NCBI RefSeq assembly: GCF_022530855.2
Contig: NZ_CP099567.1
Span: 434,001-498,000 of the forward strand
Length of the DNA stretch: 64,000 nt
Direction of reading: 5' to 3'
Source of the DNA: Candidatus Vondammii sp. HM_W22
Lineage (GTDB): Bacteria > Pseudomonadota > Gammaproteobacteria > Chromatiales > Chromatiaceae
Translations under genes and position numbers: made by a program
Notes under the pieces: model-generated
Databases searched by the model: none
What the model was told of the DNA's origin: nothing
Seen by the model: the letters and a program-made list of their open reading frames with translations, nothing else
Part shown: one piece after another, positions 20,541-29,673 of the stretch
Layout: the number at the start of each line of letters is the position of its first letter
Numbering within the stretch: the stretch's first letter is position 1

Positions 20541-20792
20541 ATGTACGCTGAGGTAATAGGTACAACTTACGATAAACTACTCGATGTCAGCGGTTTGAAC
20601 TGTCCGCTTCCGGTACTCAAAGCCAAAGCTGCACTCGCGTCAATGTCGGTGGGTGAAGTGCTGAAAGTGATTGCCACTCATCCTGATTCCCTGCGTGAAT
20701 TCCCCTCGTTCTGCCGGCTTGCTGAATACGACCTGCTGGAGACAGATGAACAGGACGGCAGTTATCTCTATTGGATCAAGAAGGTTTTGTAG
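20541..20792 (+). CDS. TusA-family sulfur carrier protein
   Basis: 83 residues, full length for the SirA/TusA fold. The sulfur-accepting cysteine is Cys21 in the CPLP motif (CPxP) after the LDVSGLNCP lead, which is the family signature. TusA-like proteins carry persulfide sulfur to tRNA thiolation or, in sulfur oxidisers, to cytoplasmic sulfane-sulfur oxidation; which applies cannot be decided because neither tusBCDE nor dsr/hdr genes are adjacent. GGGAG lies upstream of the ATG. The 220 bases between the IS3 element and this gene hold no other gene. Next gene is the GloC-like hydrolase 213 bases away. Confidence 0.88.
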   Translation: MYAEVIGTTYDKLLDVSGLNCPLPVLKAKAALASMSVGEVLKVIATHPDSLREFPSFCRLAEYDLLETDEQDGSYLYWIKKVL

Positions 20793-21005
20793 TTTTATTT
20801 GCCGATCGAGCTAAAAAATATGGGAAAGCAGAGAAAAGCTGATATTTTCCACTAGTAGGAACAGCATGCGCCCTGCGTTTCCAGGGCACTGAACTGAAAA
20901 TTTTTCAATGAGTTTCGGGGTTGCCGCGCTATTTTATAATGGCAATACCTACATCCAGATTGCAATCCATTATACTGCTGTTTTAACCCTCTGAATGGAC
21001 CTTCC

Positions 21006-21665
21006 ATGCACTTCACTATCATTCCTGTCACGCCCTTTGAACAGAACTGCACCCTGTTGTGGTGTAAAGACAGCCACAGGGCAGTGGTGGTGGATCCAGG
21101 AGGTGATCTGGATATTATTCTTGCTGAAGTCAAGAAGCGGGGAGTGGAGCTGGAGAAGATTCTTCTCACCCATGCCCATATCGACCATGCGGGTGGGGCG
21201 GGCGAACTCGCCCGGAAATTGGGTTTGCCCATAGAAGGGCCTCAGCGCGAGGATAAATTCTGGATCGATATCATGCCCAGCCAGAGCCAGATGTTTGGAT
21301 TTCCACCGGTAGAGACCTTTGAGCCGGACCGTTGGCTGGGGCAGGGGGACCGCGTTCAGGTGGGCAATGAGGAGTTGGAAGTGCGTCACTGTCCTGGTCA
21401 TACACCCGGCCATGTTATTTTCTTTCATCCAGAGGAGAGGATCGCTCTGGTGGGGGATGTGCTGTTTAAAGGCTCTATTGGCCGTAGCGATTTCCCAAAA
21501 AGTGATCATCAAACCTTGATCAACTCTATCCGTGAGCAACTTTTGACCCTGGGCGATGATGTGGAGTTTATTCCGGGGCATGGTTCCACCTCCACCATTG
21601 GCCATGAGAGGCTGACCAATCCATTTCTTAAGGAGCCTCTGATTAATTCTGGATCGGATGGATGA
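21006..21665 (+). CDS. gloC: GloC/YcbL-like metallo-beta-lactamase-fold hydrolase
   Basis: 219 residues, close to E. coli YcbL (GloC, about 215), a type II glyoxalase that hydrolyses S-lactoylglutathione-like thioesters. Zinc ligands are clear: T-H56-A-H58-I-D60-H61 in the HxHxDH motif, His in CPGHTPGH, Asp in LVGDVLFKGSIGRSDF, and His in PGHGSTS. The family ends with GHERxTNPF, seen here at the same place. After that, the last nine residues (EPLINSGSDG region) and the TGA at 21663 come from a MITE that starts at about 21631. So the insertion fell at or near the natural stop and gave the protein a short foreign tail; the catalytic domain is intact. Confidence 0.88.
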   Translation: MHFTIIPVTPFEQNCTLLWCKDSHRAVVVDPGGDLDIILAEVKKRGVELEKILLTHAHIDHAGGAGELARKLGLPIEGPQREDKFWIDIMPSQSQMFGFPPVETFEPDRWLGQGDRVQVGNEELEVRHCPGHTPGHVIFFHPEERIALVGDVLFKGSIGRSDFPKSDHQTLINSIREQLLTLGDDVEFIPGHGSTSTIGHERLTNPFLKEPLINSGSDG

Positions 21666-21791
21666 CGAGTTGAAATCTTCTGGATCAAGGCGAAAATCGC
21701 CGATAATAGCTGGCTATTGCCAAGATTCTTAACGCAGAGTCGGGAGATTCCAGCCGTCAGACACCGATTCATGAATTGATCAGAGGCTCCC
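21631..21791. mobile_element. MITE-like miniature inverted-repeat element, copy 1
   Basis: About 160 bp with near-perfect terminal inverted repeats: GGAGCCTCTGATTAATTC (21632-21649) and its complement at 21773-21790 (one mismatch in 18). No coding capacity of its own. A second copy in opposite internal orientation is at 63693-63854. The outermost bases (AGGGAGCCTCT) resemble the ends of the IS5 type A copies here (AGGGAACCTCT), so that transposase may have moved it. It overlaps the 3' end of the GloC-like gene. Confidence 0.8.
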
Positions 21792-21965
21792 TAGAGTTCA
21801 ATAAAACGATGGCGCATAAACCAGCTATCCACTAGAACTCTTACTTTTACCTCCTGAAATAAGCGGTAAACAGCCCAAACCAACGTATTTGCCACTACCA
21901 ATTGCTCTGTATTGCCTGTACTCGGCATCAGACGGGACAATAGGGGAAGTGCTATTGTCTCACCT
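21792..21965 (-). pseudogene. Transposase fragment (IS4-like?)
   Basis: The minus strand encodes, as the tail of an ORF, ETIALPLLSRLMPSTGN and VRVLVDSWFMRHRFIEL, which resembles the DDE region of an IS4-like transposase (LxDSWFMR). Both sides are cut: by the MITE at 21791 and by the IS5 type A end at 21966. Identity is tentative. Confidence 0.45.
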
Positions 21966-23140
21966 AGGGAACCTCTAAAGAACCAACAAAGGCTAATAGT
22001 CTCTAGCAAATGCCGGAAAGTCCGGTATCTTCATACTCATTTTTTTGGCAACATCCATATCCATACCTCGCTTCAACCGGCCAGCCACACCAATCGACGC
22101 ATGTTGTACATCAAATTCATCATATCAATCTTCACACCGACCCTGCCTTGGCCGATGCTACGCACTAGTTGATTGGCCTGCTGGGCAAACACGTGCTCAA
22201 CTCGAGCCCGAACTCTTGATCGTTTTCGGTTTGCCTCTTGCTCCCGTTCATTCAAAGGGCGTTTGCCTGTTGACTTGCGATGAATCTGACTGTGGTAATG
22301 CGCACCCGATAAAGCAGCTTCCCGTTTTATACTGCCGTAAGCAGAATTGGTCCAGACACTGCCATTACTGTTGTTCTCATCCAGACGTTCCTCGAAGACC
22401 TAGCTACCACGAACTTCATCTGATGTGATGGCATACTTGCGAATGACCTTGTGCTTCCGGTCTATGCTGATGTGGTTTTTGTACCCATAGTGGGTTTTGC
22501 CATGCTTCATGGTCCAGCGGGCTTCAACATCCTTTTGGCGGCGTTTGTTATCACCCCATGCCTCAGGGTTGTCCCCCATATTTGATTTGCCTATTTTCCT
22601 CTCGCGTATTGTGTTGCCTGGGTACTGGAACGATAATGGCATCTACAATCTATCCCTTGCGAGCACTGAAGCCTGCTGCATCAATCTGGATCAACAGCTC
22701 TGAAAAGAGTTTATCAACAAGGCCCCGTTCTTTCAGGCACTCACGATATACCCAAACCGTTTTGGCATCGGGTACCTTACCCTCCGGGCTCAGCCCAGGA
22801 AAACGACAAAAGCTATAGCGATCCCGTATTTGGAGCTCTCTTTTATCATCGGACAGATTGAACAAATGCTGTAGGACCAACACCTGAACATCAGTACTGC
22901 ATCGTAAGGTGGGCGCCCACCTTTACTGGGACCACTGTTTTTATAAATTGAGCCCAGCAACGCCCGAAAAACCTCCTAGTCTACGGTCCTTTCCAGCTTT
23001 GGCAGCGAGTCTCCCTGTTGCTCAAGGTGTTCAAGTTGGTCTTGATGATCAAAAAAGCTCGGTTGCATGGCTTTTATCAATGGTTGGTTGAGTTGATTAC
23101 TACCTTATCGCTGGTTTTGGAAGGTTTTTAGAAGTTTCCA
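21966..23140 (-). mobile_element. IS5-family element type A, copy 1 (dead)
   Basis: About 1175 bp, ends AGGGAACCTCTAAAG (left) and the inverted TTTTTAGAAGTTTCC (right). The transposase reads on the minus strand from ATG 23068 (MQPSFFDHQDQLEHL) to the C-terminal MMNLMYNMRRLVWLAG ending at 22073. It has a stop early (TVD-stop-EVF), a frameshift near 22890, a stop near 22650 and another near 22400. Motifs: NLSDDKRELQIRDRYSFCRF, VPDAKTVW, QKDVEARWTMKHGKTHYGYKNH, RARVEHVF. Other copies: 40003-41162 (nearly full), fragments at 27405, 62012 and 63901. Confidence 0.87.
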
Positions 23141-23231
23141 TAAGCATATGGCGTTCTTTTGTACTAGAGTGGTGATAAGGGATGATTTATGCTACTCCTC
23201 AATGAATATATTGATGGTGTCATTGAGTTAT

Positions 23232-24395
23232 CTACTCCGACTCGTTAATTATTAATGCTGTGAGGCGTTTAATGCCTTGCTGTATCTGTTCGCTGTCACT
23301 GTTCGAAAAATTGAACCGTAGACAATTCTTGCTGCCGCCATCGATATGGAATGCCTCTCCCGGAACAAAGGCCACTCCCTGTTTAATCGCTTTTCGAAAC
23401 AGCTTCATCGTATCTGCTGTTTCAGACAACTCAGTCCAGATGAACATACCGCCATCGGGTTTTGATAGTTTCACCGTCTCCGGAAGTTGACTGCTCAATG
23501 TGTTGAACATAATTTTCAGCCGTTCACCATAGACTTGCTTCAGCTGTTCAAGATGAGCTGGCAGGGAGCCTTGCCGAAGAAATTCCAGAACGAGATGCTG
23601 ATCATAGCCACTCGAATGCAGATCGGCACACTGCTTCATCTTTTCAACGATTTTGATCACTGGTTGTGGTGCACTGATCCATCCAAGACGCAGAGCGGGG
23701 GCGATGATTTTGGAGAAGGAGCCGAAACGGATCACTCTCTCAGGTGATAGTGATTGCAGACTGGGAAGCGTCTCTCCCCGATAGCGTAACTCTCTGTAGG
23801 GTGCATCTTCCATGATCCAGAAATCATATCTTTCTGCCAGTGCGACCAGTGCCTTGCGCCGTTGCAGCAAGTAGCTTGTCCCCTTGGGGTTTTGAAAATC
23901 CGGTACGGTGTAGAAACAACTTATGCGTTCCTGTTCCAAATAGTGCTCAAGTGCATCCAAGTCCGGCCCTTCATCGTCTATCGGAATGGCGCTGAGACTT
24001 GCCTGATTGGCGGTGAAAACCTGTAAAGCACCCAGATAGGATGGGGCCTCAACAATGATTTTGTCTCCGGGGTTGATCAGACAACGGGTAGTCAGGTCCA
24101 GTCCCTGCTGAGATCCGGTAGTGATGATGATCTCCTCTTTTGATCCCGGCGTATCATAGTGATCTGCAATCCACTGGCGAAAGTCAGGAATGCCTGCAGT
24201 TTCGCTGTACTGATAGAGATCACCTCCATATTGGTTGTGAATGCCACGGGCCGCTTTCGCCAGTTCTGCTTTAGGAAAAAGCGTGGGGTCAGGCAAGCCG
24301 CCTGCGAATGAGATGATGCCGGGCTGTTGAGTAACCGCGAGAATATCCCGGATAAAAGAGCTGTTCAGATGGTGTGTGCATTTGGCGAACATGTT
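23232..24395 (-). CDS. PLP-dependent class I/II aminotransferase
   Basis: About 387 residues from ATG 24395, which has AGGA seven bases upstream; an in-frame TTG at 24419 would add eight residues. Fold type I aminotransferase of the 2-aminoadipate/MocR-like group: ISFAGGLPDP near the N-terminus, the TTGSQQGLDL cofactor loop, ISCFYTVPDFQNPKG, and the Schiff-base lysine in FGSFSKIIAPALRLGW; Arg in NCLRFNFS binds the substrate carboxylate. Substrate unknown: close relatives act on aromatic, branched-chain or aminoadipate amino groups. It is divergent from the AraC-GyrI regulator and about 110 bases from it, so that regulator may control it. Intact. Confidence 0.9.
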   Translation of the reverse strand, partial: NMFAKCTHHLNSSFIRDILAVTQQPGIISFAGGLPDPTLFPKAELAKAARGIHNQYGGDLYQYSETAGIPDFRQWIADHYDTPGSKEEIIITTGSQQGLDLTTRCLINPGDKIIVEAPSYLGALQVFTANQASLSAIPIDDEGPDLDALEHYLEQERISCFYTVPDFQNPKGTSYLLQRRKALVALAERYDFWIMEDAPYRELRYRGETLPSLQSLSPERVIRFGSFSKIIAPALRLGWISAPQPVIKIVEKMKQCADLHSSGYDQHLVLEFLRQGSLPAHLEQLKQVYGERLKIMFNTLSSQLPETVKLSKPDGGMFIWTELSETADTMKLFRKAIKQGVAFVPGEAFHIDGGSKNCLRFNFSNSDSEQIQQGIKRLTALIINESE

Positions 24396-24507
24396 CCATT
24401 CCTGATCGGTTATTTTCAAGTCATCAAAGCGTACATCAGTAAATGAGTGCGGCCTTTGTCTGAATGTGGCAATCTCTTTGTCGAAATGTGCGATTTTTCC
24501 CGGCCCG

Positions 24508-25524
24508 AATATGGCGTTACGAAAACAGACAAATCAGGAGCATCAGGAGCGTATTAACCAGGTACTCCATGCTATTCACGCCGATCTATCCGAGGATCTC
24601 AGGGTAAACAGACTAGCGCGGATTGCTTGCCATTCACCTTTTCACTTTCAGCGTATTTTCCGGCAACTGACCGGTGAAAGTGTCCATGATTATATTCGCC
24701 GCTCTCGCCTTGGGTGGGCGGCAAACCTCCTGATCTTCAATCCTGATGCATCGATAATGGCGGTGGCAACCGAATGTGGTTTTCACTCCAATGCCTCATT
24801 CAGTCACGCGTTTAAAGACCAGTTTAAATCTGCTCCCATGGCTTGGCGTCAGGGTGGGTATGAGCAGAGAAGCCAGGAGTTGAAGTCTCTTTGGACTGAG
24901 TCTGATGACAGCCCTTATCCTCTCTACTATAAGGAGACGCTGACGGATGGGGATAAACCACTAGCGGATATCCATATTGAACGGCAGGAAGATATACGAG
25001 TGGCCTATCTTAGGCATAGAGGCTATGACAGGAACATTGGAGGAGTATGGAACCGGTTGCTGGTTTGGGCCGCTGAGCAGGAGGTGGATGTCGATGCAGA
25101 ACAGATGATTGGGTTGTATCACAGTAATCCTGATTTGATCCCATATGACCAGTGCCGCTATGTTGCCTGTCTGACCTTGCCTGAAACTGTCTATAGCACC
25201 AGAGGGGTTGGAGTGATGTCGATACCCGGAGGCTTGTATGCCACCTGCGAAGTCGAAGGGGCATTTGGTGAGTTGCTCTACCTGATGCATAGCCTCTATC
25301 ATAAATGGCTGCCACTGAGCGACTATGAAGCGCGTAATATACCGCCCCATGCGCTCTATTTGAAGAATCATTTCATCAATCAGAGCGGCCGATTCCAGGT
25401 ACATTTGGGGTTAAGGTATTGCGGCAGTACCGAGGCGCAATTTTTTTCTGAAAATGTGAATGGAATGAGAGGGAGGGCGGTCATAAGGATTGAACCTGCC
25501 AGCAGAACATCTGGTCGTCCTTGA
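24508..25524 (+). CDS. AraC-family regulator with GyrI-like effector domain
   Basis: About 338 residues from the ATG at 24508; a GTG at 24466 would add 14, and neither has a strong ribosome site. The N-terminal 100 residues hold two helix-turn-helix units of the AraC type (LARIACHSPFHFQRIFRQLTG, then IMAVATECGFHSNASFSHAFKDQF). The C-terminal half (from IHIERQEDIRVAYLRHRGYD to FQVHLGLRYCG-type end) is a GyrI/SOUL-like small-molecule binding domain, the Rob/BmrR-type arrangement used for sensing lipophilic or cationic compounds. Divergent transcription from the aminotransferase suggests local control. 25525-25718 downstream holds no gene I can support. Confidence 0.88.
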   Translation, partial: NMALRKQTNQEHQERINQVLHAIHADLSEDLRVNRLARIACHSPFHFQRIFRQLTGESVHDYIRRSRLGWAANLLIFNPDASIMAVATECGFHSNASFSHAFKDQFKSAPMAWRQGGYEQRSQELKSLWTESDDSPYPLYYKETLTDGDKPLADIHIERQEDIRVAYLRHRGYDRNIGGVWNRLLVWAAEQEVDVDAEQMIGLYHSNPDLIPYDQCRYVACLTLPETVYSTRGVGVMSIPGGLYATCEVEGAFGELLYLMHSLYHKWLPLSDYEARNIPPHALYLKNHFINQSGRFQVHLGLRYCGSTEAQFFSENVNGMRGRAVIRIEPASRTSGRP

Positions 25525-25718
25525 AGTATCAGGCCAGAAGATCTGGTTCTTTGAACCTTTTAGAGATGGTCTGGAAAATTGAAGTTTTTCACTTCACTTC
25601 ACTTGCCATCCAATCTCAAATATTTGTCAAAACAATCTGCTTTATTCTCGGATTTGACCTTGATTTTCTCCATTCCGGATTTTTCAGGCGTAACTTGCCT
25701 ATAAAGTGGCTAATAAGT

Positions 25719-26230
25719 CGCCCCTGAATTATTCATAACCACATGATAAATATGAATTAATAATCTATTTATGATAGAGCGGTTTGCAAGAAAAGCCTCC
25801 TTGCATCATCAAAACCTTGCAAATATGAAACCACAAAGCCCGGATAACAGTGCTGGTCTATTCCGTTCGCAACTTTCTCAGATCTTAAATCTCTCGCACT
25901 TATTGGTGCGGTTATCCGTGAAGATGAACGGGGAAAACTTGAGGCTGGCATTGATGTTACTTACAGCGAAGGTGCTGGCCAGCCTCCGTTACCCACTCGT
26001 TTTACTGGTGGACCTGCATTGCCTCAAGTACATCTTTAATGAGAGCGATTAAAGCGTTGTGAAACGCTGGGTTAAGAACCCATATTGGCCGTACTTTTAT
26101 GGATTCCAATACCTGCAACACAAATTTCCCTTACACTCCTCCAGCCTAGTTCGTTGGCGCAACCGAGTCGGTAGTAAACTTGACGCGTTGTTGAAGCAAA
26201 CCATCGAGCTAGCGCTGAATTGAAATGCCC
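25719..26230 (+). pseudogene. IS5-type B transposase, 5' part, degenerate
   Basis: Starts with the terminal sequence CGCCCCTGAATTATT also found inverted near 7870 and at 63856. An ORF begins MKPQSPDNSAGLFRSQLSQ, then LVRLSVKMN and, after a frameshift near 25930, TYSEGAGQPPLPTRFTGG. From 26045 the sequence gives VVKRWVKNPYWPYFYGFQYL, FPLHSSSLVRWRNRVG and LLKQTIELA, the next conserved block. It ends about 20 bases before the IS3-family element at 26252; the catalytic half is lost. Dead. Confidence 0.75.
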
Positions 26231-26253
26231 CCATTCTATGGCCACTTGGCGTG

Positions 26254-27090
26254 TTAGGTTCTCCGCATTTCACGTAATCCAAAATACGCCATCTCCGGCG
26301 TGACGTAGTGTTGTGAACTGTGGGGTCGCCGCTCATTATATCGGCAACGCCACTGTTCAATAACAACTCTGGCTTCGGTCAGGCTACCAAATATCTCTGC
26401 ATTTAAACACTCCTTGCGGAAAATGCCGTTGAAGCTTTCATTGCTGCCATTTTGCCAGGGTTTTCCCGGTTCAATATTGGCTAGCTTAATATCATCCTTT
26501 TCCAGTTCCTCGCGCAGTACGAGGGCCAACAGCTCAGCTCCGTTGTCGCTGCGAATGGCTCGGGGAATTCCGTAGCGAATGATTAATTCACGTAGCACCG
26601 CTTTCACGTGTTGACTCTGTAGGTATCGACCAGTTTTGATTGCCAGACAATAACCGGTTGCTTTGTCCTTGACCGTCAAGCACCGCAGAGGCTCTGCGTC
26701 ATGATAGCGGTCATGTACGAAATCCCATGCCCACACATCATTCCGTCGTAGCGCCAATCCCTCCAGTTTTACCCCAGTGCGAATCTTCCGTCGAGGGCGA
26801 TAAGGCGGCAAACACAGGCCATTAAGCCGCCAGAGTCGATATACGCGTTTGTTGTTTACCTGCCAACCTCTGAGCCGCAGATAGGCGTCTGCTAAACGAT
26901 AGCCCCAACTGGGATCCTCCCGCACCACTACACGCAACGTGGCCGACAGATGCCGGTCACGACGTTCTCGTTTTGAACTATAGTGAAGCCCCGATCGCGG
27001 TGTCGTACAAAGCCAGCTTGCTCGCCTTTGGCTAAGGCCCCGTTCAATAGCAAACAATGCCATGGCGCGCTTCGCGCGGGGGCTCACCAC
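26254..27090 (-). CDS. IS3-family OrfB, DDE transposase
   Basis: 278 residues. Integrase core with DVWAWDFVHDRYHDA (first D), IRSDNGAELLA (second D) and NGSNESFNGIFRKECLN (E), then RCRYNERRPHSSQHY. HTH-21-like N-terminal half (SQRRASWLCTTPRSGLHY, DPSWGYRLADAYLR). Translated by -1 frameshift from OrfA at GAA AAA AAG; the GTG at 27090 is the formal start. Intact. Confidence 0.92.
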   Translation of the reverse strand: MVSPRAKRAMALFAIERGLSQRRASWLCTTPRSGLHYSSKRERRDRHLSATLRVVVREDPSWGYRLADAYLRLRGWQVNNKRVYRLWRLNGLCLPPYRPRRKIRTGVKLEGLALRRNDVWAWDFVHDRYHDAEPLRCLTVKDKATGYCLAIKTGRYLQSQHVKAVLRELIIRYGIPRAIRSDNGAELLALVLREELEKDDIKLANIEPGKPWQNGSNESFNGIFRKECLNAEIFGSLTEARVVIEQWRCRYNERRPHSSQHYVTPEMAYFGLREMRRT

Positions 27091-27347
27091 TTTTTTTCTT
27101 GTATCTCCTTCATGACCTCTACTTCCAGGTCACGTTCTGCTAGCAGCTTTTTGAGCCGCATGTTCTCATCCTTGACTCGCTTTAGCTCCCGCACATCTGA
27201 AACTTCCATCCCGGCATACTTGTTGCGCCAACGGTAGATCGATTGCTCCGATACGCCGTGTTTGCGTGCTGCCGCTACGGCCGTTGTTGCCTCTGCATCG
27301 CGCAGTACAGCCACGATCTGCTCATCTGAAAAATGTCCCTTCTTCAT
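27084..27347 (-). CDS. IS3-family OrfA
   Basis: 87 residues: HTH (DEQIVAVLRDAEATT, AARKHGVSEQSIYRWRNKY) and leucine-rich tail (LKRVKDENMRLKKLLAERDLE). Ends in EKKW-stop, with the last sense codons GAA AAA AAG TGG giving the heptamer for -1 frameshifting into OrfB. ATG at 27347 has AGGAGAA-like sequence upstream. Intact. Confidence 0.92.
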   Translation of the reverse strand: MKKGHFSDEQIVAVLRDAEATTAVAAARKHGVSEQSIYRWRNKYAGMEVSDVRELKRVKDENMRLKKLLAERDLEVEVMKEIQEKKW

Positions 27348-27404
27348 CCTGGTTCTCCTCAGGTAGAGGAAAACCTAACATACCACTGGTCTAGTGTTCG
27401 GGGG

Positions 27405-27483
27405 GCAATCCACCCGGAGGGTAAGGTCCCCGGTTTGGGTATATCATGAGCGCCTGAAAGAATAGGGCCTTGTTGATAAACTT
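27405..27483 (+). mobile_element. Short IS5 type A fragment
   Basis: About 80 bases nearly identical to 40345-40435 inside IS5 type A copy 2, coding the VPDAKTVWVYRERLKE region with changes. Cut at both sides, between the IS3 element and the IS1595 relic. Confidence 0.65.
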
Positions 27484-27489
27484 TCCTGA

Positions 27490-28271
27490 TTACCCATAAA
27501 CCTCAGCCGTCCTCAGGAGACGATAAGGCATCGGTGGTGTACGTAACGCGACGCAGAGCAATCGTTCAATCATAGCCGGAAGATTAAACCGGCGATTAAA
27601 GCGATATTCAAACTCGGCGAGATAACGAGGTACGTGTTTTTTACGAATAGCATGAAAGGTTCTCTGCAAAGCATTCTTGATATTACTAGGCATGGTATTT
27701 AGCCATTTAAAGGTGGAGAGCTGGGTACACTTTCGCCCACCGCCAGTGACGATAGGCATATGATCACATCCAGCATCTGTAACTGCTCTGAAGCAGTAGA
27801 GCCCATCAGCACGCTTTCCCGGTTTCTCACCACCAATACAGGCATCATCCATCTCGATGCGACCAGCCAGTTTTTTTGACTCTGACGTTCCATCATCACC
27901 TGCATCAGTTTGTGCTTGAGCTTCCAGGCTGTATTGTAGTTCACACCAATTTCACGGGACAGTTGCAAGGCAGAAGTACTTTTTTTACGCTGAGTCAACA
28001 AATAGATGGCCAGAAACCACTTCTTCAACGGCAGCTTGGTGCCGTGAAAGATGGTGCCAGCAGTCAGGGAGCTTTGGTGGTGGCATTTGTGGCACTGATA
28101 TACCTTACGGCTTTTGAGTTCACAACCTGTTGTGTTGCCACACTCAGGACATATATATCCGGTAGGCCAACGCAGTTGGTACAATGCTTGTTGACATTGC
28201 TCTTCAGAACCATATTTTTCAATAAATTTGTGTAAACCAAGACCTTTTTGAAACTGCACTGTATTTTTCGG
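27490..28271 (-). pseudogene. IS1595-family transposase, frameshifted
   Basis: Frame one, from ATG 28271, has the IS1595 zinc-ribbon start (YICPECGNTTG, YQCHKCHHQSSLTAGTIFHGTKLPLKKWF) and the KLKHKLMQVMMERQ helix. A frameshift near 27850 passes to frame two, MDDACIGGEKPGKRADG, the D-x-A-Y/C-x-GG block, then the C-terminal HAIRKKHVPRYLAEFEYRFNRRF that ends at 27490. A central piece between these blocks is missing. Dead copy. Confidence 0.82.
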
Positions 28272-28350
28272 CATGATAGAAAACACTATATAATTCAGTA
28301 GGTTATGTTATGCAATGACCACTGGCTCAATAGCTGAGCCTAGCAGGTAA

Positions 28351-29529
28351 TCAGGTAAAGTTTTCTGTGTAATAGCCAAGGTTAAATATACACCGCTAAG
28401 CGTTCTTCGAACTCAATCATAAATCTATTCAGTGCTGGGTTCCCAATGACGGATCGGCATTGTCCACTTTTTCGATGCGGCCTGGATTGCTAGGTGGATT
28501 ACCTTCTTCGCCGAGTCATCGGTTGGAAACAACTTCCGCTTTTTGATCGCTTTGCGAATGATGCTGTTCAGCGACTCAATGGCGCTGGTCGTGTAGATCA
28601 CTTTTCGTTTGTCCTCCGGGTAGTTGAACAGCGTGTTGAGATTCTGCCAATGGGCACTCCAGGAGCGGCTGATCCGGGGGTGTTTGTTGTCCCATCGGTC
28701 AGAGAATTTATCCTGCGCCGGTAAAGCTTCTTCCTCGGTGATGGACTGGTAACTCTTTTTCAAATCAGCCGCCACAGGCTTGTAGTCTTTCCAGGGCAGC
28801 TACTTCATCGAGTTCCGTAGCATATGCACAATTATAGAGCTGGATATTCGGGAAAGCCGGGTTGATGGTATCAGGAAAGCCTTTTAAGCTATCGACACAG
28901 GCAATCAAAATATCCTTCACCCCGCGGTTTTGAAGCTCTGTCAGCAGGTTCAGCCAGAATTTGGCACCCTCATTCTCCGACAGCCACATCCCCAATAATT
29001 CCTTGTGGCCTTCCAGGTTGACGCTCAGAGCGAAATAAATCACTTTTTTGTCTTGCCGGATTTTAACGACAATGCTGTCCAGATAAACAATAGGGTAAAT
29101 CGTATCCAGGGGGCGAGATTACCATTCGTCAACCTGCTCGATAACCGCATCAGTAACTTTGGGTATGAGTGTGGCGGAGACATCGGCTCCGTACATTTCC
29201 TTGAATGTCGTGACGATTTCGCGGGTCGTCATACCCTGAGCATACAAGAAGAGGATCTTGTCATGCATTGAGGTAAATTGACGCTGGTGCTTTTTAACCA
29301 GTCGGGGTTTAAAGCTGCCCGCTCTTTCTCGTGGAGTATCCAGTTCAACGTTGAGTGCTGCATCGGCCGTGATTCTGGGCAGCATTGGCCGAAACTCGTT
29401 GAGATTTTCTTCAGTTTTGATGTTATTAGCGACCGCCTGGGCTATCGCCTGGAGCTCTTTCTTGTCGATCATCTGCCTATCCTCTCCCTTGTCTGGGCTT
29501 AATGACAGGCAGTTACACAGAATTTAGGT
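28351..29529 (-). pseudogene. IS256-family element type 1, copy A (dead)
   Basis: Ends match the other type 1 copies: GTAAAGTTTTCTGTGTAA on the left, inverted TTCTGTGTAACTG on the right. Minus-strand frames give MIDKKELQAIAQAVANNIK from ATG 29472, then RAGSFKPRLVKKHQRQF, GMTTREIVTTFKEMYGADV, a stop after [22 protein letters not shown], a frameshift near 28800 and finally VIYTTSAIESLNSIIRKAIKKRKLFP. Part of the N-terminal region present in copies B and D (LQTEDGQFELDTPRDR) is deleted. Unable to make an active transposase. Confidence 0.85.
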
Positions 29530-29559
29530 CTGTCTCAATCGTGTCAGCATCCATGATCG

Positions 29560-29673
29560 TCCGTGAGTATTGGCAATCGTCGTCGCTTTGGCCACAGGCA
29601 TGAATGTTTACTTTGCTGACCCTTATTCCTCCTGGCAACTGGGCATCAATGAAAATACCAATGGGTTGCTACG
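29560..29673 (+). pseudogene. IS30-family transposase, left piece
   Basis: Plus-strand translation near 29600 gives NVYFADPYSSWQLGINENTNGLLR, the conserved IS30 DDE block with its E in GxNENTNG, interrupted exactly there by an IS4-family insertion. The right piece is at 30949-31126. Confidence 0.75.
29665..29673 (+). repeat. Target-site duplication GTTGCTACG, left copy
   Basis: GTTGCTACG here and again at 30949-30957, flanking the IS4-family element. Nine identical bases (ten if the shared G is counted), in the range usual for IS4. The sequence belongs to the interrupted IS30 gene (codons GLLR). Confidence 0.85.

Larger units (their letters stand above)
26252..27380 (-). mobile_element. Complete IS3-family element, second type
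   Basis: 1129 bp bounded by TGTTAGGTTCTCC (left) and inverted GAGGAAAACCTAACA (right). It carries intact orfA and orfB on the minus strand with the A AAA AAG heptamer at the junction. Its base composition is visibly richer in G and C than the other IS copies, so it may be a later arrival. It interrupts or abuts the IS5 type B remnant. No clear target duplication. Confidence 0.88.
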
